From positions 3,274,001 through 3,338,000 of the forward strand of contig NZ_CP081870.1 in assembly GCF_022170785.1 (NCBI RefSeq): 64,000 bases of DNA, read 5' to 3'. The notes beneath the pieces are model-generated. The model was not told the DNA's origin. It made no database searches and saw only the letters and a list, made by a program, of their open reading frames with translations. The first letter of the stretch is position 1. Every line of letters starts with the position of its first letter. Position numbers and translations under genes: made by a program. Shown here piece by piece: positions 16,398 to 23,935 of the stretch. The stretch comes from Rossellomorea marisflavi (GTDB lineage Bacteria; Bacillota; Bacilli; Bacillales; Bacillaceae_B).

Positions 16398-17399
16398 TCA
16401 TAGCCAGTCGATCACGGGGATTCCCCATTTCTTCACAGGGACCTCCGACATATGGTAAAAGTCTGCGAGAAAGGACTCATACTGACCCGAATTCCTCAAG
16501 TGGACGTTCAATTGATCCTCCACAAGCTTTTTTTGCTGCTCGGAAGTCGAAATATAATACTCTTCGATACACTCGAAATAATGAAGCGGGAAAAGGAGGC
16601 GGGAATACATCAGTCTCCAAGCAAAGGGGGATAACGGATTGATTTTTTCATACTCCCGGATGAATTCCTGCAGCTCGGGGTGGAACGTCTGACTCTTCTC
16701 GAAGTACTTCTCCCTCACCCACTCGGCCAGATCACGCGTGCTGTGATCGAATACCCACTGAAACGGGAAGTGTATACAGTTCTCGGTCCCCCACGTATGC
16801 TGTCCGAACCGTTCGTGGCAGATCGTCCCGGCATCGGCGACATCGGGATCTTCATCAAGCTCCGTATCCACGAGATACTGTATGGCATTCTCAGCGAGAG
16901 CGGTGTAATAAGGGTAGCTTTCAACAAACCGCTCTTCGAATTCATCAACAGGCTGATCCTGGATCACTTGATAATATGCCTTCTCAAGCTGGGAAAGCCT
17001 CCGTTCCCATAGCATCTTCCACTGTCCCATCCTGTTGATTTTTTCGACCTTCTCCTCATACAGCCTTCCCCTGAAGTGGAACTTGCCCAACTTCCTTCCG
17101 AGTGCATTTCCCTCAGGAGGCGAAAGCGGCTCATTCCGGAGGACGACGAAGTCCTTTTCTCCTTCCGTGACCAGGAACTTCCCTTCGTTGCTCTGTACAA
17201 AACGCGACGTATACCGGTCCCCTTGAGCGCTGAGATGCTCCGACAATTTATAGATCTCCACGAGGGTTTCCTGTTCCGTATTCGATACGCCGACAATACT
17301 ATATAAAGATCCCCCAGCCATGTATCGGTTCATCGTCCCATCAAAGAATGTTCGTTCTGGGCGCAACCCAAAATGGTTCATCAATAGTTCTGAAGACAT
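16398..17399 (-). CDS. yutH: Spore coat-associated kinase-fold protein YutH
   Basis: The 333-residue protein belongs to the CotS/YutH group of coat proteins built on an aminoglycoside-phosphotransferase-like fold. The N-lobe carries the VEIYKLSE strand region. The C-lobe has ADAGTICHERFGQHTW in the place of a catalytic loop, where the usual HGDxxxxN of true kinases is altered, so activity is doubtful. It is expected in the spore coat and made in the mother cell. The ATG at 17399 follows AAGGAG by 8 bases; a GTG directly before it is the alternative. Confidence 0.88.
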   Translation of the reverse strand: MSSELLMNHFGLRPERTFFDGTMNRYMAGGSLYSIVGVSNTEQETLVEIYKLSEHLSAQGDRYTSRFVQSNEGKFLVTEGEKDFVVLRNEPLSPPEGNALGRKLGKFHFRGRLYEEKVEKINRMGQWKMLWERRLSQLEKAYYQVIQDQPVDEFEERFVESYPYYTALAENAIQYLVDTELDEDPDVADAGTICHERFGQHTWGTENCIHFPFQWVFDHSTRDLAEWVREKYFEKSQTFHPELQEFIREYEKINPLSPFAWRLMYSRLLFPLHYFECIEEYYISTSEQQKKLVEDQLNVHLRNSGQYESFLADFYHMSEVPVKKWGIPVIDWL

Positions 17400-17601
17400 C
17401 ACGTTCTCTCCTTAAAAACCAGAATAGTGGCCCATATCGTCATCATAAATATGAATACGCTCATCGTGCCGAGGGCATGAATGAAAAGAATGACTTATTA
17501 GTAAAGTCTATTTTCCATGCCATCATCATATGAGTAAAAAACAGGGCTTCGTCTAATCGAAACAGGGGCTATCATTATCTTCCAAGGAAAAGGTGAATAG
17601 G

Positions 17602-18102
17602 ATGAAGGATAAAGAATCGATGGATTTATTAGAGAAAACGGCACGCAATTGGCTTCTCGAAAGAGGAGTGACTATCGAAGATATTGCAGAGCTGGTCATG
17701 TTCCTGCAGAAAAAATATCATCCTGATCTTGAAATGAAGGAATGCATCCATAATGTCGAGAGGGTGCTGACGAAACGGGAAGTCCAAAATGCGATCCTGA
17801 CCGGGATTCAACTGGATAAGCTGGGTGAAAAGAAAATGCTTGAAGAACCCCTTCAAGCCATCATCGAAGTAGACGAAGGCTTATACGGGGTAGATGAAAT
17901 CCTCGCTTTTTCCATTGTAAATGTCTATGGATCAATCGGATTCACCAACTACGGGTATATCGATAAATTAAAACCGGGGATACTGGAACGATTGAACGAT
18001 AAGTCCACCGGTATGTGCCACACCTTCCTCGATGACATCGTCGGTGCCATCGCTGCCGCTGCTTCAAGCAGGCTCGCTCACCGTGCCAAGCACCAAGACT
18101 GA
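17602..18102 (+). CDS. yutG: PgpA-domain protein YutG (phosphatidylglycerophosphatase A-like)
   Basis: The 166-residue protein matches B. subtilis YutG. The N-terminal helices (about residues 10-60) are extra to classical PgpA. The C-terminal part contains the PgpA-like VDEILAFSIVNVYGSIGFTNYGY and HTFLDDIVGAIAAAASSRL segments, with acidic residues that could bind a metal. No strong transmembrane helix is seen, unlike enterobacterial PgpA, so the enzyme activity is inferred only from family. ATG 17602 is chosen over GTG 17593 because AAAAGGTGA is better spaced to it. It ends in a strong hairpin. Confidence 0.82.
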   Translation: MKDKESMDLLEKTARNWLLERGVTIEDIAELVMFLQKKYHPDLEMKECIHNVERVLTKREVQNAILTGIQLDKLGEKKMLEEPLQAIIEVDEGLYGVDEILAFSIVNVYGSIGFTNYGYIDKLKPGILERLNDKSTGMCHTFLDDIVGAIAAAASSRLAHRAKHQD

Positions 18103-18111
18103 GGGCAAAAG

Positions 18112-18145
18112 AAAAATCAGACGGAGCTCCGTCTGATTTTTTTAG
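18112..18145 (+). terminator. Terminator of yutG
   Basis: AAAATCAGACGGAG/CTCCGTCTGATTTT is an almost loop-less 14-bp palindrome followed by T. Confidence 0.9.
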
Positions 18146-18247
18146 TGTGTTAAGAAGCGATGCCCAGTGACCCTCTCTTCAAAAGAAACATTCCCCTCAT
18201 TCAACCATCGTATAACCAATTAATAGAACCTTTTTACTAACTTACTG

Positions 18248-18276
18248 TTGCACTATGTGCTATACTTAGATATAGT
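18248..18276 (+). promoter_or_regulatory. Sigma-A promoter of sda-like gene
   Basis: TTGCAC, 17 bases and TATAGT. The -35 overlaps the small palindrome GCAC-TAT-GTGC (18250-18260). Confidence 0.6.
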
Positions 18277-18310
18277 TACAATTATAGTTGTAATAATTAT
18301 CACTATAGTG
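18276..18310. promoter_or_regulatory. Operator-like palindromes at the sda transcription start
   Basis: TTACAA-N6-TTGTAA (18276-18293) covers the expected start site. It overlaps TTGTAATAATTATCA (18288-18302), which fits the Fur box TGATAATNATTATCA, and equally the PerR box, at 13 of 15 positions, and is followed by CACTATAGTG (18301-18310). A regulator of the Fur family is possible, but AT-rich DNA can mimic such sites. Confidence 0.35.
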
Positions 18311-18421
18311 GGACTAAAGCAATGAACGGCAAAATACATCTAACAAGGCGATCACTTTATGCATTTCGCAGAATTCGAATCAAATTTCACGCTACCCAAA
18401 ACGGAAATAGAGGTGGATTCC

Positions 18422-18553
18422 ATGAAAACATTAAGTGATCAAGCCCTTTTAGATGCATATAAAAAAGCAAAGTTATTAAACCTCAGCTCTGAATTCATTC
18501 TATTGATCGAAGAGGAATTGAAGAAAAGAAAACTGGGATCAATAACTCGATAG
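18422..18553 (+). CDS. sda: Sporulation histidine kinase inhibitor Sda (paralogue-like)
   Basis: The 43-residue protein consists of a helical hairpin: MKTLSDQALLDAYKKAKLL and LSSEFILLIEEELKKRKLG. This is the Sda layout, with the L-S-D start and the F-I-x-L-I-E-x-E-L-x-R/K pattern. Sda blocks autophosphorylation of KinA-type kinases and so holds back sporulation after DNA damage or during replication. GAGGTGG is 5 bases before the ATG at 18422; the longer frame from 18359 has no such site. No clear DnaA box was seen upstream, unlike B. subtilis sda. Its last 15 bases overlap the convergent XRE gene. Confidence 0.85.
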   Translation: MKTLSDQALLDAYKKAKLLNLSSEFILLIEEELKKRKLGSITR

Positions 18554-18790
18554 TTCCTTCTCGCTGATGACCTTTTGCTCATCCTTCGACGGCATGATAT
18601 CCGACCAGTGAACTTCCAATGCATTGATGATTGCATGGAGTTTATTCAACGATGGATTCGCCTCCCCTTTTTCAATTAACGAGATGTAATTAACCGTTAA
18701 TCCGCATACACGACTTAATTCCTGAATGGTGATTTCTCTCGATCTTCTATGATGTCTGATTTTCTTCCCGACAAGTTCTGTAACACTCAT
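18539..18790 (-). CDS. Small XRE-family (SinR-like) transcriptional regulator
   Basis: The 83-residue protein has a helix-turn-helix over about residues 10-65 (RRSREITIQELSRVCGLTVNYISLIEKGEANPSL) and a short charged tail. It looks like the DNA-binding half of SinR or of YazB-type small XRE proteins and has no dimerisation domain beyond the tail. It converges on sda and shares 15 bp with it at the 3' ends, so transcription of one could interfere with the other. An AATTCT-TT-AGAATT palindrome at 18810-18823, 20 bases before its start, is a possible autoregulatory site. The target genes are unknown. Confidence 0.85.
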   Translation of the reverse strand: MSVTELVGKKIRHHRRSREITIQELSRVCGLTVNYISLIEKGEANPSLNKLHAIINALEVHWSDIMPSKDEQKVISEKELSSY

Positions 18791-19327
18791 TACCTCACTA
18801 CCCTTTTAAAATTCTTTAGAATTGATGTGTGTTGTTTCGCGTCCAAATAAGAAACAATGTCTTCCATTCTTAAAGTTGCCTTACTTTTCGTAAAGAATAG
18901 TTAGAAACTGAAAAGGTACCAATGCTAATAGTCCACAATTTTCATCTTGTCTGTTGTCTTTACCCGATTAAGTCTCATTTAACACATGAAAAGATTAGAA
19001 AAATTGTAGCTTTTTTAAACCTTTTCAAACTCTATCAGTATTGGCAAGAAGAAGACCTTCTGTTCGAATTGATGGTACTGGGAAAGTTAGCTAGAGGGAG
19101 TAGTTAAATCCTGATGGAGTAAACGCAAATTCCACGAACGCTCATACGTTAAGTTGAATGAGGGATGTCACAATCATAGGGTGTGTAGGCATTCAAAACA
19201 GATATCTGTCTTTTTTTCTTCTTAAACACTAGTTCTATTTTACTTATACAAGGGGACGTTGTCCACGAAAAATGTGTAATTTCTTATGGGATTTCCCTCT
19301 TAAATACCAAAAATTTTCACACTTGAT
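18791..19327. other. Intergenic region with palindromes and a doubtful small ORF
   Basis: The stretch is AT-rich. It holds the AATTCTTTAGAATT palindrome (18810-18823) and further ATTCTT or AAAGAAT motifs near 18865 and 18893. A 61-codon frame at 18922-19107 (plus strand, AAAAGG 5 bases before the ATG) has a plausible helical C-terminal half, KIRKIVAFLNLFKLYQYWQ, but I recognise no family and do not count it as a gene. Confidence 0.4.
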
Positions 19328-19370
19328 CAAGAGAGAAGCCTGTCCTCCCGAGGGAGGACAGGCTTCTCTT
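19328..19370 (-). terminator. Terminator of yutF
   Basis: A perfect stem of about 17 bp (GAGAAGCCTGTCCTCCC and its complement, 3-base loop). The T tail on the minus strand is poor, but the hairpin is very strong. Confidence 0.75.
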
Positions 19371-19376
19371 CACTGA

Positions 19377-20141
19377 TTATATTTCCCATTGGCCAAGATG
19401 GTCCAATGAATACGTAGGTTGCTCTTTCTTTTCTTTCAACATCTCCTTCGGTGTCACTCCCGTGTGAACCATCAGGGTGTCGATACCGGCACGGATTCCG
19501 GCCATGATATCGGTGTCGTAGTTATCCCCCACCATGAGGGTCTCTTCTTTACTTGTGCCGAGTACAGAAAGCGCCTGTTCCATGATGATCGGCTCAGGCT
19601 TCCCGATGAATACTGGCTCGGTCCCCGTTGAGACGGTCACGACTGACGTCAGCGAACCGTTCCCCGGAAGAAGTCCCCTTTCAGTCGGGATGGCGATGTC
19701 TCCATTGGTCGAGATGAACTCTGCCCCATTTCGAACCGCAAGGCAAGCAAGGGATAACTTTTCATAGTTGATCTCTCGGTCAATCCCAACGATGACGAAA
19801 TCCACTCCTTCGTCCTTAAGGGTGATCCCTTTGTTCTCGAGTGCATCACGTATTCCTTCCTCACCGATCACGTAGGCACTGCCCCCTGGTTTCCTTTCAT
19901 GGACGTATTGAGCAGTCGCCATCGACGTCGTGAACACTTGTGCGGCTTCAGCCGGGATATCGAATCCGCGCAATTTTTCTGCCACCTGCTCCGGTCTTCT
20001 TGAAGAGTTATTCGTCACAAATAGATAGGGGATGCCATTTTGTTGAAGACTGCGGATGAAATCACCCGCTTCTTCAATCTTTTCTGTCCCTTTATACATG
20101 GTCCCATCCAAATCGATGAGATATCCTTTGTAGTCTTTCAT
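19377..20141 (-). CDS. yutF: HAD-family sugar/nucleotide phosphatase YutF (TIGR01457 type)
   Basis: The 254-residue haloacid dehalogenase-type phosphatase of the NagD/YutF group has DLDGT at the N-terminus (nucleophile Asp10, general acid Asp12), TNNSSR near residue 42 (motif II), GKPEP near 180 (Lys, motif III) and MVGDNYDTD near 205 (motif IV). A C2 cap lies between motifs II and III. The natural substrate is unknown; related enzymes hydrolyse nucleoside monophosphates. The ATG at 20141 follows GAGGTGG; the frame extended to 20195 runs through the terminator hairpin of yutE and is unlikely. Confidence 0.9.
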   Translation of the reverse strand: MKDYKGYLIDLDGTMYKGTEKIEEAGDFIRSLQQNGIPYLFVTNNSSRRPEQVAEKLRGFDIPAEAAQVFTTSMATAQYVHERKPGGSAYVIGEEGIRDALENKGITLKDEGVDFVIVGIDREINYEKLSLACLAVRNGAEFISTNGDIAIPTERGLLPGNGSLTSVVTVSTGTEPVFIGKPEPIIMEQALSVLGTSKEETLMVGDNYDTDIMAGIRAGIDTLMVHTGVTPKEMLKEKKEQPTYSLDHLGQWEI

Positions 20142-20157
20142 TTTCTCCACCTCATTA

Positions 20158-20187
20158 AGAAAACGCTTTCTGAACAGAAAGCGTTTC
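20158..20187 (-). terminator. Hairpin between yutE and yutF
   Basis: AAACGCTTTCT and its complement (11 bp, 4-base loop) with TTTTCTT on the minus strand. It probably reduces read-through from yutE into yutF. Confidence 0.65.
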
Positions 20188-20191
20188 GTTA

Positions 20192-20629
20192 TCAATTTTT
20201 AAATGCCGATACCGGGCCAAGCTCGTTTTCAAGATAGCTTCTGATTTCATTGGGGAAGCGCTCCAGATTGGTCTTGATATCTTCCAGCAAGACCTGGATT
20301 TCCTCAATATCGACAGACGGATAGTCCTGAACAAGATCCTTCCGTGTGGCAATGAACCGCTTGAAGTCCCCACTCATCTCTTCGTCGATCACTTTTTCGT
20401 CGAGGAGGATATCAATGATATCATCATAACTCCCAGGATCCCTCATGATGAAACCATCGATCATGCTATTGCCTACATCCAGGATCGATTCAATCAAGGT
20501 GTGGGCGATACGCTCAAGGGCAAGCTTCCCGTAGGGCTTGTCCCATTCCCGGCCTTCCGTGTATAGGACCAGTTGATCCTGCATGAATACGAGTCTTTCT
20601 TCGATTTTTTCCCTGTCCACAAAATACAT
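20192..20629 (-). CDS. yutE: DUF86/HepT-like HEPN protein YutE
   Basis: The 145-residue all-helical protein belongs to the DUF86 (HEPN) family. It keeps a late helix with EGREWDKPYGKLALERIAHTLIESILDVGNSMI and a central RDPGSYDDIIDIL segment typical of HepT. The HEPN ribonuclease motif R-x4-6-H usual near the C-terminus is not obvious: 'PNEIRSYLENEL' has no His, so RNase activity is doubtful. No MNT nucleotidyltransferase partner is adjacent, as for B. subtilis yutE. The ATG at 20629 follows GAGGTGG; the 20662 start has no site. Confidence 0.8.
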   Translation of the reverse strand: MYFVDREKIEERLVFMQDQLVLYTEGREWDKPYGKLALERIAHTLIESILDVGNSMIDGFIMRDPGSYDDIIDILLDEKVIDEEMSGDFKRFIATRKDLVQDYPSVDIEEIQVLLEDIKTNLERFPNEIRSYLENELGPVSAFKN

Positions 20630-20760
20630 TATGTCCACCTCATCTCGCAGTACTGTCCCCATTTTATCACAGATTCCGGTAGCCGACTAAGATCGGATGT
20701 TGCACATCAACCTGATTTTGTTATGATGAATGGAGCGATATACAAATGGAGGGAATTCAA

Positions 20761-21030
20761 GTGGAAGAACGTTTTTATCTTTATGACGACCAGGAACAGA
20801 CCCGCACCCGATTCGTCAGCTTCATGGGAGAAGAGCAGCGCTACGACCTGGCCATTACCCAGACCGAACGATACTACGGGAAATCCTTGGTCTTTGATCT
20901 ACAGGGAAATCGCTTCGCCATCATCGGACGCGACGACCTGGACGAACCCGGCTATTTGGAAAGCACATTCAAGCTTACGGAAGAAGAAGCCGGTGAATTA
21001 AGGGATTTCCTCTCTGAAGTCATTATGTAA
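20761..21030 (+). CDS. DUF3055-type conserved protein
   Basis: The 89-residue protein starts VEERFYLYDDQEQTRTRFVSF and has an RYDLAITQT strand and an acidic C-terminal helix. I recognise it as the small Firmicutes family DUF3055; no function is known. The GTG at 20761 is chosen because GGAGG lies 8 bases upstream, whereas the ATG at 20746 lies directly on that site. It is divergent from yutE. Confidence 0.75.
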   Translation: MEERFYLYDDQEQTRTRFVSFMGEEQRYDLAITQTERYYGKSLVFDLQGNRFAIIGRDDLDEPGYLESTFKLTEEEAGELRDFLSEVIM

Positions 21031-21090
21031 TCATGAATGAAGCTATACCGCATTTCACATACTATTCCCAAACGAAAGTGAGGGAATACC

Positions 21091-21381
21091 ATGCCGGATA
21101 AAGAGAATCAGTCATATACAGACTTCTCCAATGTAGAAACGGGTCGAAACTTCCTCGTCCCTGAGACCCTTCCAGAAGGTCCCTATGGATCGCCCATCGG
21201 GAAGAAGACCCCGGTTGAGAACAAGAGCACCCCATGGAAAGAGGGACAGCGCTATTATAGCGCCTTCAACTATGAGAACAAATCGCTCCACCAGGATATC
21301 CCCCGGCAAATGCCGGGTGCCCATCCTCCCCATGCGGATCCGGACCGGAATGAAGAACCGCCCTATACAGAAAATGAGTAA
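21091..21381 (+). CDS. Conserved small proline-rich protein of unknown function
   Basis: The 96-residue hydrophilic protein with many Pro, Glu and Asn (PETLPEGPYGSPIGKKTPVE) has no hydrophobic core and is probably disordered. Similar Bacillus proteins are labelled only 'cytosolic protein'. AAAGTGAGGG precedes the ATG. It may be cotranscribed with the gene 60 bases upstream and ends at a terminator shared with yutD. Confidence 0.65.
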   Translation: MPDKENQSYTDFSNVETGRNFLVPETLPEGPYGSPIGKKTPVENKSTPWKEGQRYYSAFNYENKSLHQDIPRQMPGAHPPHADPDRNEEPPYTENE

Positions 21382-21384
21382 AAA

Positions 21385-21417
21385 CAAAAGGAACAACATA
21401 GACGTTGTTCCTTTTGT
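21385..21417. terminator. Bidirectional terminator before yutD
   Basis: ACAAAAGGAACAAC and GTTGTTCCTTTTGT form a 14-bp stem with a 5-base loop between convergent genes. Confidence 0.9.
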
Positions 21418-21693
21418 TCATTTCTTTACTTTTTTCACAAGAAAGTATGCACAACCGAAGTTACAGTACTCATACAAGTAATCCTTATGGGTGCTCACCT
21501 TTGTATCGAAAGAAGACTTCTGGTTCTGATCATCGAAGAACCCCTTTAAACGCAGCTGACCGTACCCCCAGTCACCTAAGATGTAATCATATTTACTCAA
21601 GATATCACTGTACCGTTCCTTGAAAGCTTCCTCATTGAATCCATCCCGATACTCATCTATGATTTCATAGCATGTATTCTGTATGCAGATCAT
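21418..21693 (-). CDS. yutD: YutD family protein (DUF1027)
   Basis: The 91-residue protein has the family blocks NTCYEIIDEYRDGFNEEAFKERYSDIL, YDYILGDWGYGQLRLKGFFDD and YEYCNFGCAYFLVKK, the last with two Cys in a CNFGC arrangement. The family is widespread in Firmicutes and of unknown function. The gene stops next to the shared terminator. Size and order agree with B. subtilis yutD. Confidence 0.9.
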   Translation of the reverse strand: MICIQNTCYEIIDEYRDGFNEEAFKERYSDILSKYDYILGDWGYGQLRLKGFFDDQNQKSSFDTKVSTHKDYLYEYCNFGCAYFLVKKVKK

Positions 21694-21806
21694 ACTCCCA
21701 CCTACTTTCCTTTTTCTCTCTACTTTAAATTATAACGGATTGTCCATTAATTACTATGATAAATTGCATTTCAGGTTGGTCACCCTAGAAATAGGGGGTG
21801 TTTTGA

Positions 21807-22508
21807 TTGAAGAAAACATTCGTAAGCTTTGCCATACTCGGCCTGACTGTGACCAGTGCCGGTTGTAATGGTATCAACAAATCGAATGAAGAAATGTTCC
21901 ATGACAACGGAAATACAATCAATGTTAACGATAGAGAAGATCTCTACAACAAAGACAGCTGGACCAAAAAGGGCTCACAACGCGGAGAAGACTTTGGATA
22001 TGTGCGACACCAAAAGACTCCCGGCAGCAACGCTATGCCAATGAAGGATATGTACAGCATCAACAGGGAACAAGTGGCGGATACCATCAGTAAAATGAGT
22101 GTCGGCATCCCCCACGTGAAAGACTGCGCGACCCTCGTCACCGACGAAGAAGTCCTCGTTTCATATGTAACGGATAAAACCGATAAAGACGGACGGTTCA
22201 ATATCGCCGACCAGGTTAAGAAAACCGCCATGTCAGTCATACCAAGATGGTACCATGTATATGTAACCGATGATAAAGTCCTCATGAGGGATGTGGAAAA
22301 CCTGGCGAAGATGGATACCGATAGCCAGCACGTAAGCGATAGCATCGACAACACCATCAGCCTCATGCTACAGGATTCCCCCCAAGGCAGGGAAATAAAC
22401 AACGGTGAAAACGCCAACGGCGAAATGTCCTCAGACTACGAAATGCAAGACGACGACGTCCACCAGATCAACCCGGATAAAATCAGAAAAGACAATATCA
22501 TGGACTAA
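21807..22508 (+). CDS. yutC: YhcN/YlaJ-family sporulation lipoprotein (YutC-like)
   Basis: The 233-residue lipoprotein starts with TTG 6 bases after AGGGGGTG. The signal peptide MKKTFVSFAILGLTVTSAGC ends in a slightly unusual lipobox (Ser at -3) with Cys20 as lipid anchor. The mature part has a disordered polar stretch (about 25-85) and a YhcN/YlaJ domain (about 90-185) with VADTISKMSVGIPHVKDCATLVTDEEVLVSY. The tail is very Asn/Asp-rich. Family members sit in the forespore or spore membrane and affect germination. The stop codon is directly followed by the tandem palindromic repeat. Confidence 0.82.
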   Translation: MKKTFVSFAILGLTVTSAGCNGINKSNEEMFHDNGNTINVNDREDLYNKDSWTKKGSQRGEDFGYVRHQKTPGSNAMPMKDMYSINREQVADTISKMSVGIPHVKDCATLVTDEEVLVSYVTDKTDKDGRFNIADQVKKTAMSVIPRWYHVYVTDDKVLMRDVENLAKMDTDSQHVSDSIDNTISLMLQDSPQGREINNGENANGEMSSDYEMQDDDVHQINPDKIRKDNIMD

Positions 22509-22633
22509 CGAAAAGCGGAGGCGGGTCGCCCTGAGATGACAAGCATAAGACGAGACACCCGGAAAGGCGTCCTTTGCCTTTTTGGGTGTCTTGGCTTATG
22601 ACCTCGAGCCTCAACCCGCCGGAGCTAGACATC
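22508..22633. repeat. Palindromic repeat, copy 1
   Basis: A 126-bp unit that folds end to end: GGCGGGT at 22531 pairs with ACCCGCC before 22621, CATAAG with CTTATG, and AGACACCC with GGGTGTCT around an inner AAAGGC/GCCTTT hairpin followed by T. It starts at the last base of the yutC stop codon. Copy 2 follows without a gap. Confidence 0.85.
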
Positions 22634-22757
22634 ACGAAAAGCGGAGGCGGGTCGCCCTGAGGCGACAAGCATAAGGCGAAGCACCCGGAAAGGCGTCCTT
22701 TGCCTTTTTGGGTGTCTTGGCTTATGGCCTCGGGCCTCAACACGCCCCGTAAACATC
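22634..22757. repeat. Palindromic repeat, copy 2
   Basis: A second, 124-bp unit about 88-90% identical to copy 1 by eye. Several differences are paired between the two arms (see findings), so the fold is kept. The end differs (CACGCCCC instead of ACCCGCC). Confidence 0.85.
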
Positions 22758-22788
22758 AAAAAGCATCCCGGAATCCGGGATGCTTTTG
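22756..22788 (-). terminator. Terminator of lipA
   Basis: AAAAGCATCCCGG/CCGGGATGCTTTT stem with a 3-base loop, T runs on both strands, at the lipA stop. Confidence 0.9.
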
Positions 22789-22790
22789 CA

Positions 22791-23708
22791 TTATGCGTTT
22801 TGAGTCTCTTGTTCACCAGCTGCCTGTCTTGCTTTGGCTGCGGCATTGACTTGTTCGTCCGCGTGGTAGGAAGAACGCACGAGTGGACCTGCTTCACAGT
22901 GGCTGAAGCCTTTTTCCATGGCGGCTTCACGAAGTTCAGCGAACTCATCAGGGTGATAGTATTTTTGAACTTTCAAGTGTTTTTTGGAAGGCTGCAGATA
23001 TTGACCAAGCGTAACAATATCCACATGGTTCGCACGAAGATCATCCATTGTTTCAAGGATCTCTTCCTTCGTTTCACCTAGACCTACCATGATGCTTGAT
23101 TTTGTCGGGATGTCAGGGTTGAGTTCTTTTGCACGGCGAAGGAACTCAAGGGTACGGTCGTATGTTGCACGGGCACGAACTCTTGGAGTCAGACGGCGTA
23201 CCGTTTCCACGTTATAGTTCATGATATCCGGTTTCGCATCCATCAATGTTTTGATGTTTTCGAAAACTCCGCCCATATCGGAAGGAAGTACTTCAATAGA
23301 CGTGAACGGACTCTTCCGGCGGATGGCACGTACCGTTTCAGCAAATACCTGGGAACCTCCGTCTTTCAGATCATCACGAGCAACAGCGGTAACAACCACG
23401 TGCTTCAGGTTCATGAGCTGAACGGAATCCGCAACGCGTTCCGGTTCTGCCAGATCAAGTTCATTCGGAAGGCCTGTTTTGACTGCACAGAAGCGGCAGG
23501 CACGCGTACATACGTCACCAAGGATCATGAATGTAGCCGTACGGCGTGTTCCCCAGCATTCATGGATATTCGGGCAGCGGGCTTCTTCACATACTGTGTG
23601 AAGATTCTTTTCCCTCATCATTTTCTTAAGACCCATATAATTATCATTCGTATTCAGCTTAATTTTAAGCCAATCCGGTTTTCTGATATGTTCTTCTTTC
23701 TTGCTCAT
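22791..23708 (-). CDS. lipA: Lipoyl synthase LipA (radical SAM)
   Basis: The 305-residue enzyme inserts two sulfurs into protein-bound octanoyl groups, giving lipoyl cofactors. It has the auxiliary-cluster motif with Cys40, Cys45 and Cys51 ([12 protein letters not shown]) and the radical SAM motif with Cys67, Cys71 and Cys74 (CTRACRFC). The C-terminal SSYHADEQ holds the conserved Ser ligand region. In Bacillus the octanoyl group is first placed on GcvH, whose gene is at 44.2 kb in this window. ATG 23708 is chosen with GGGAG 9 bases upstream; ATG 23717 is too close. B. subtilis YutB is the same gene. Confidence 0.97.
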   Translation of the reverse strand: MSKKEEHIRKPDWLKIKLNTNDNYMGLKKMMREKNLHTVCEEARCPNIHECWGTRRTATFMILGDVCTRACRFCAVKTGLPNELDLAEPERVADSVQLMNLKHVVVTAVARDDLKDGGSQVFAETVRAIRRKSPFTSIEVLPSDMGGVFENIKTLMDAKPDIMNYNVETVRRLTPRVRARATYDRTLEFLRRAKELNPDIPTKSSIMVGLGETKEEILETMDDLRANHVDIVTLGQYLQPSKKHLKVQKYYHPDEFAELREAAMEKGFSHCEAGPLVRSSYHADEQVNAAAKARQAAGEQETQNA

Positions 23709-23935
23709 CCTCCACATCTCCCATCCTAAATAGTTGACTTAGGCAAAGAGTGAAACGCAAATACAGCTCGTTCATCTTATGTAAAAAAGCCATCATCAAT
23801 AAGTCTCTTTTGTCACTTTATCATACTAAAAATGCGAAAACAAGCATGCTGACCATGATTACCATTTATTGATGTTAATGAAAATACGTTCTGGAAACAA
23901 ACTATAAACAGATAGAAATCCTAGGAGGGTTGCCC

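Noticed and set aside
18922-19107. 61-codon plus-strand ORF
   Set aside because: The C-terminal half looks helical and an AAAAGG is near, but no family is recognised and the N-terminal half looks random; kept only as a remark in the gap note.
22498-22948. Minus-strand frames over the palindromic repeats and the start of lipA's 3' end
   Set aside because: They translate the duplicated 125-bp element or run antisense to lipA; no start signals.
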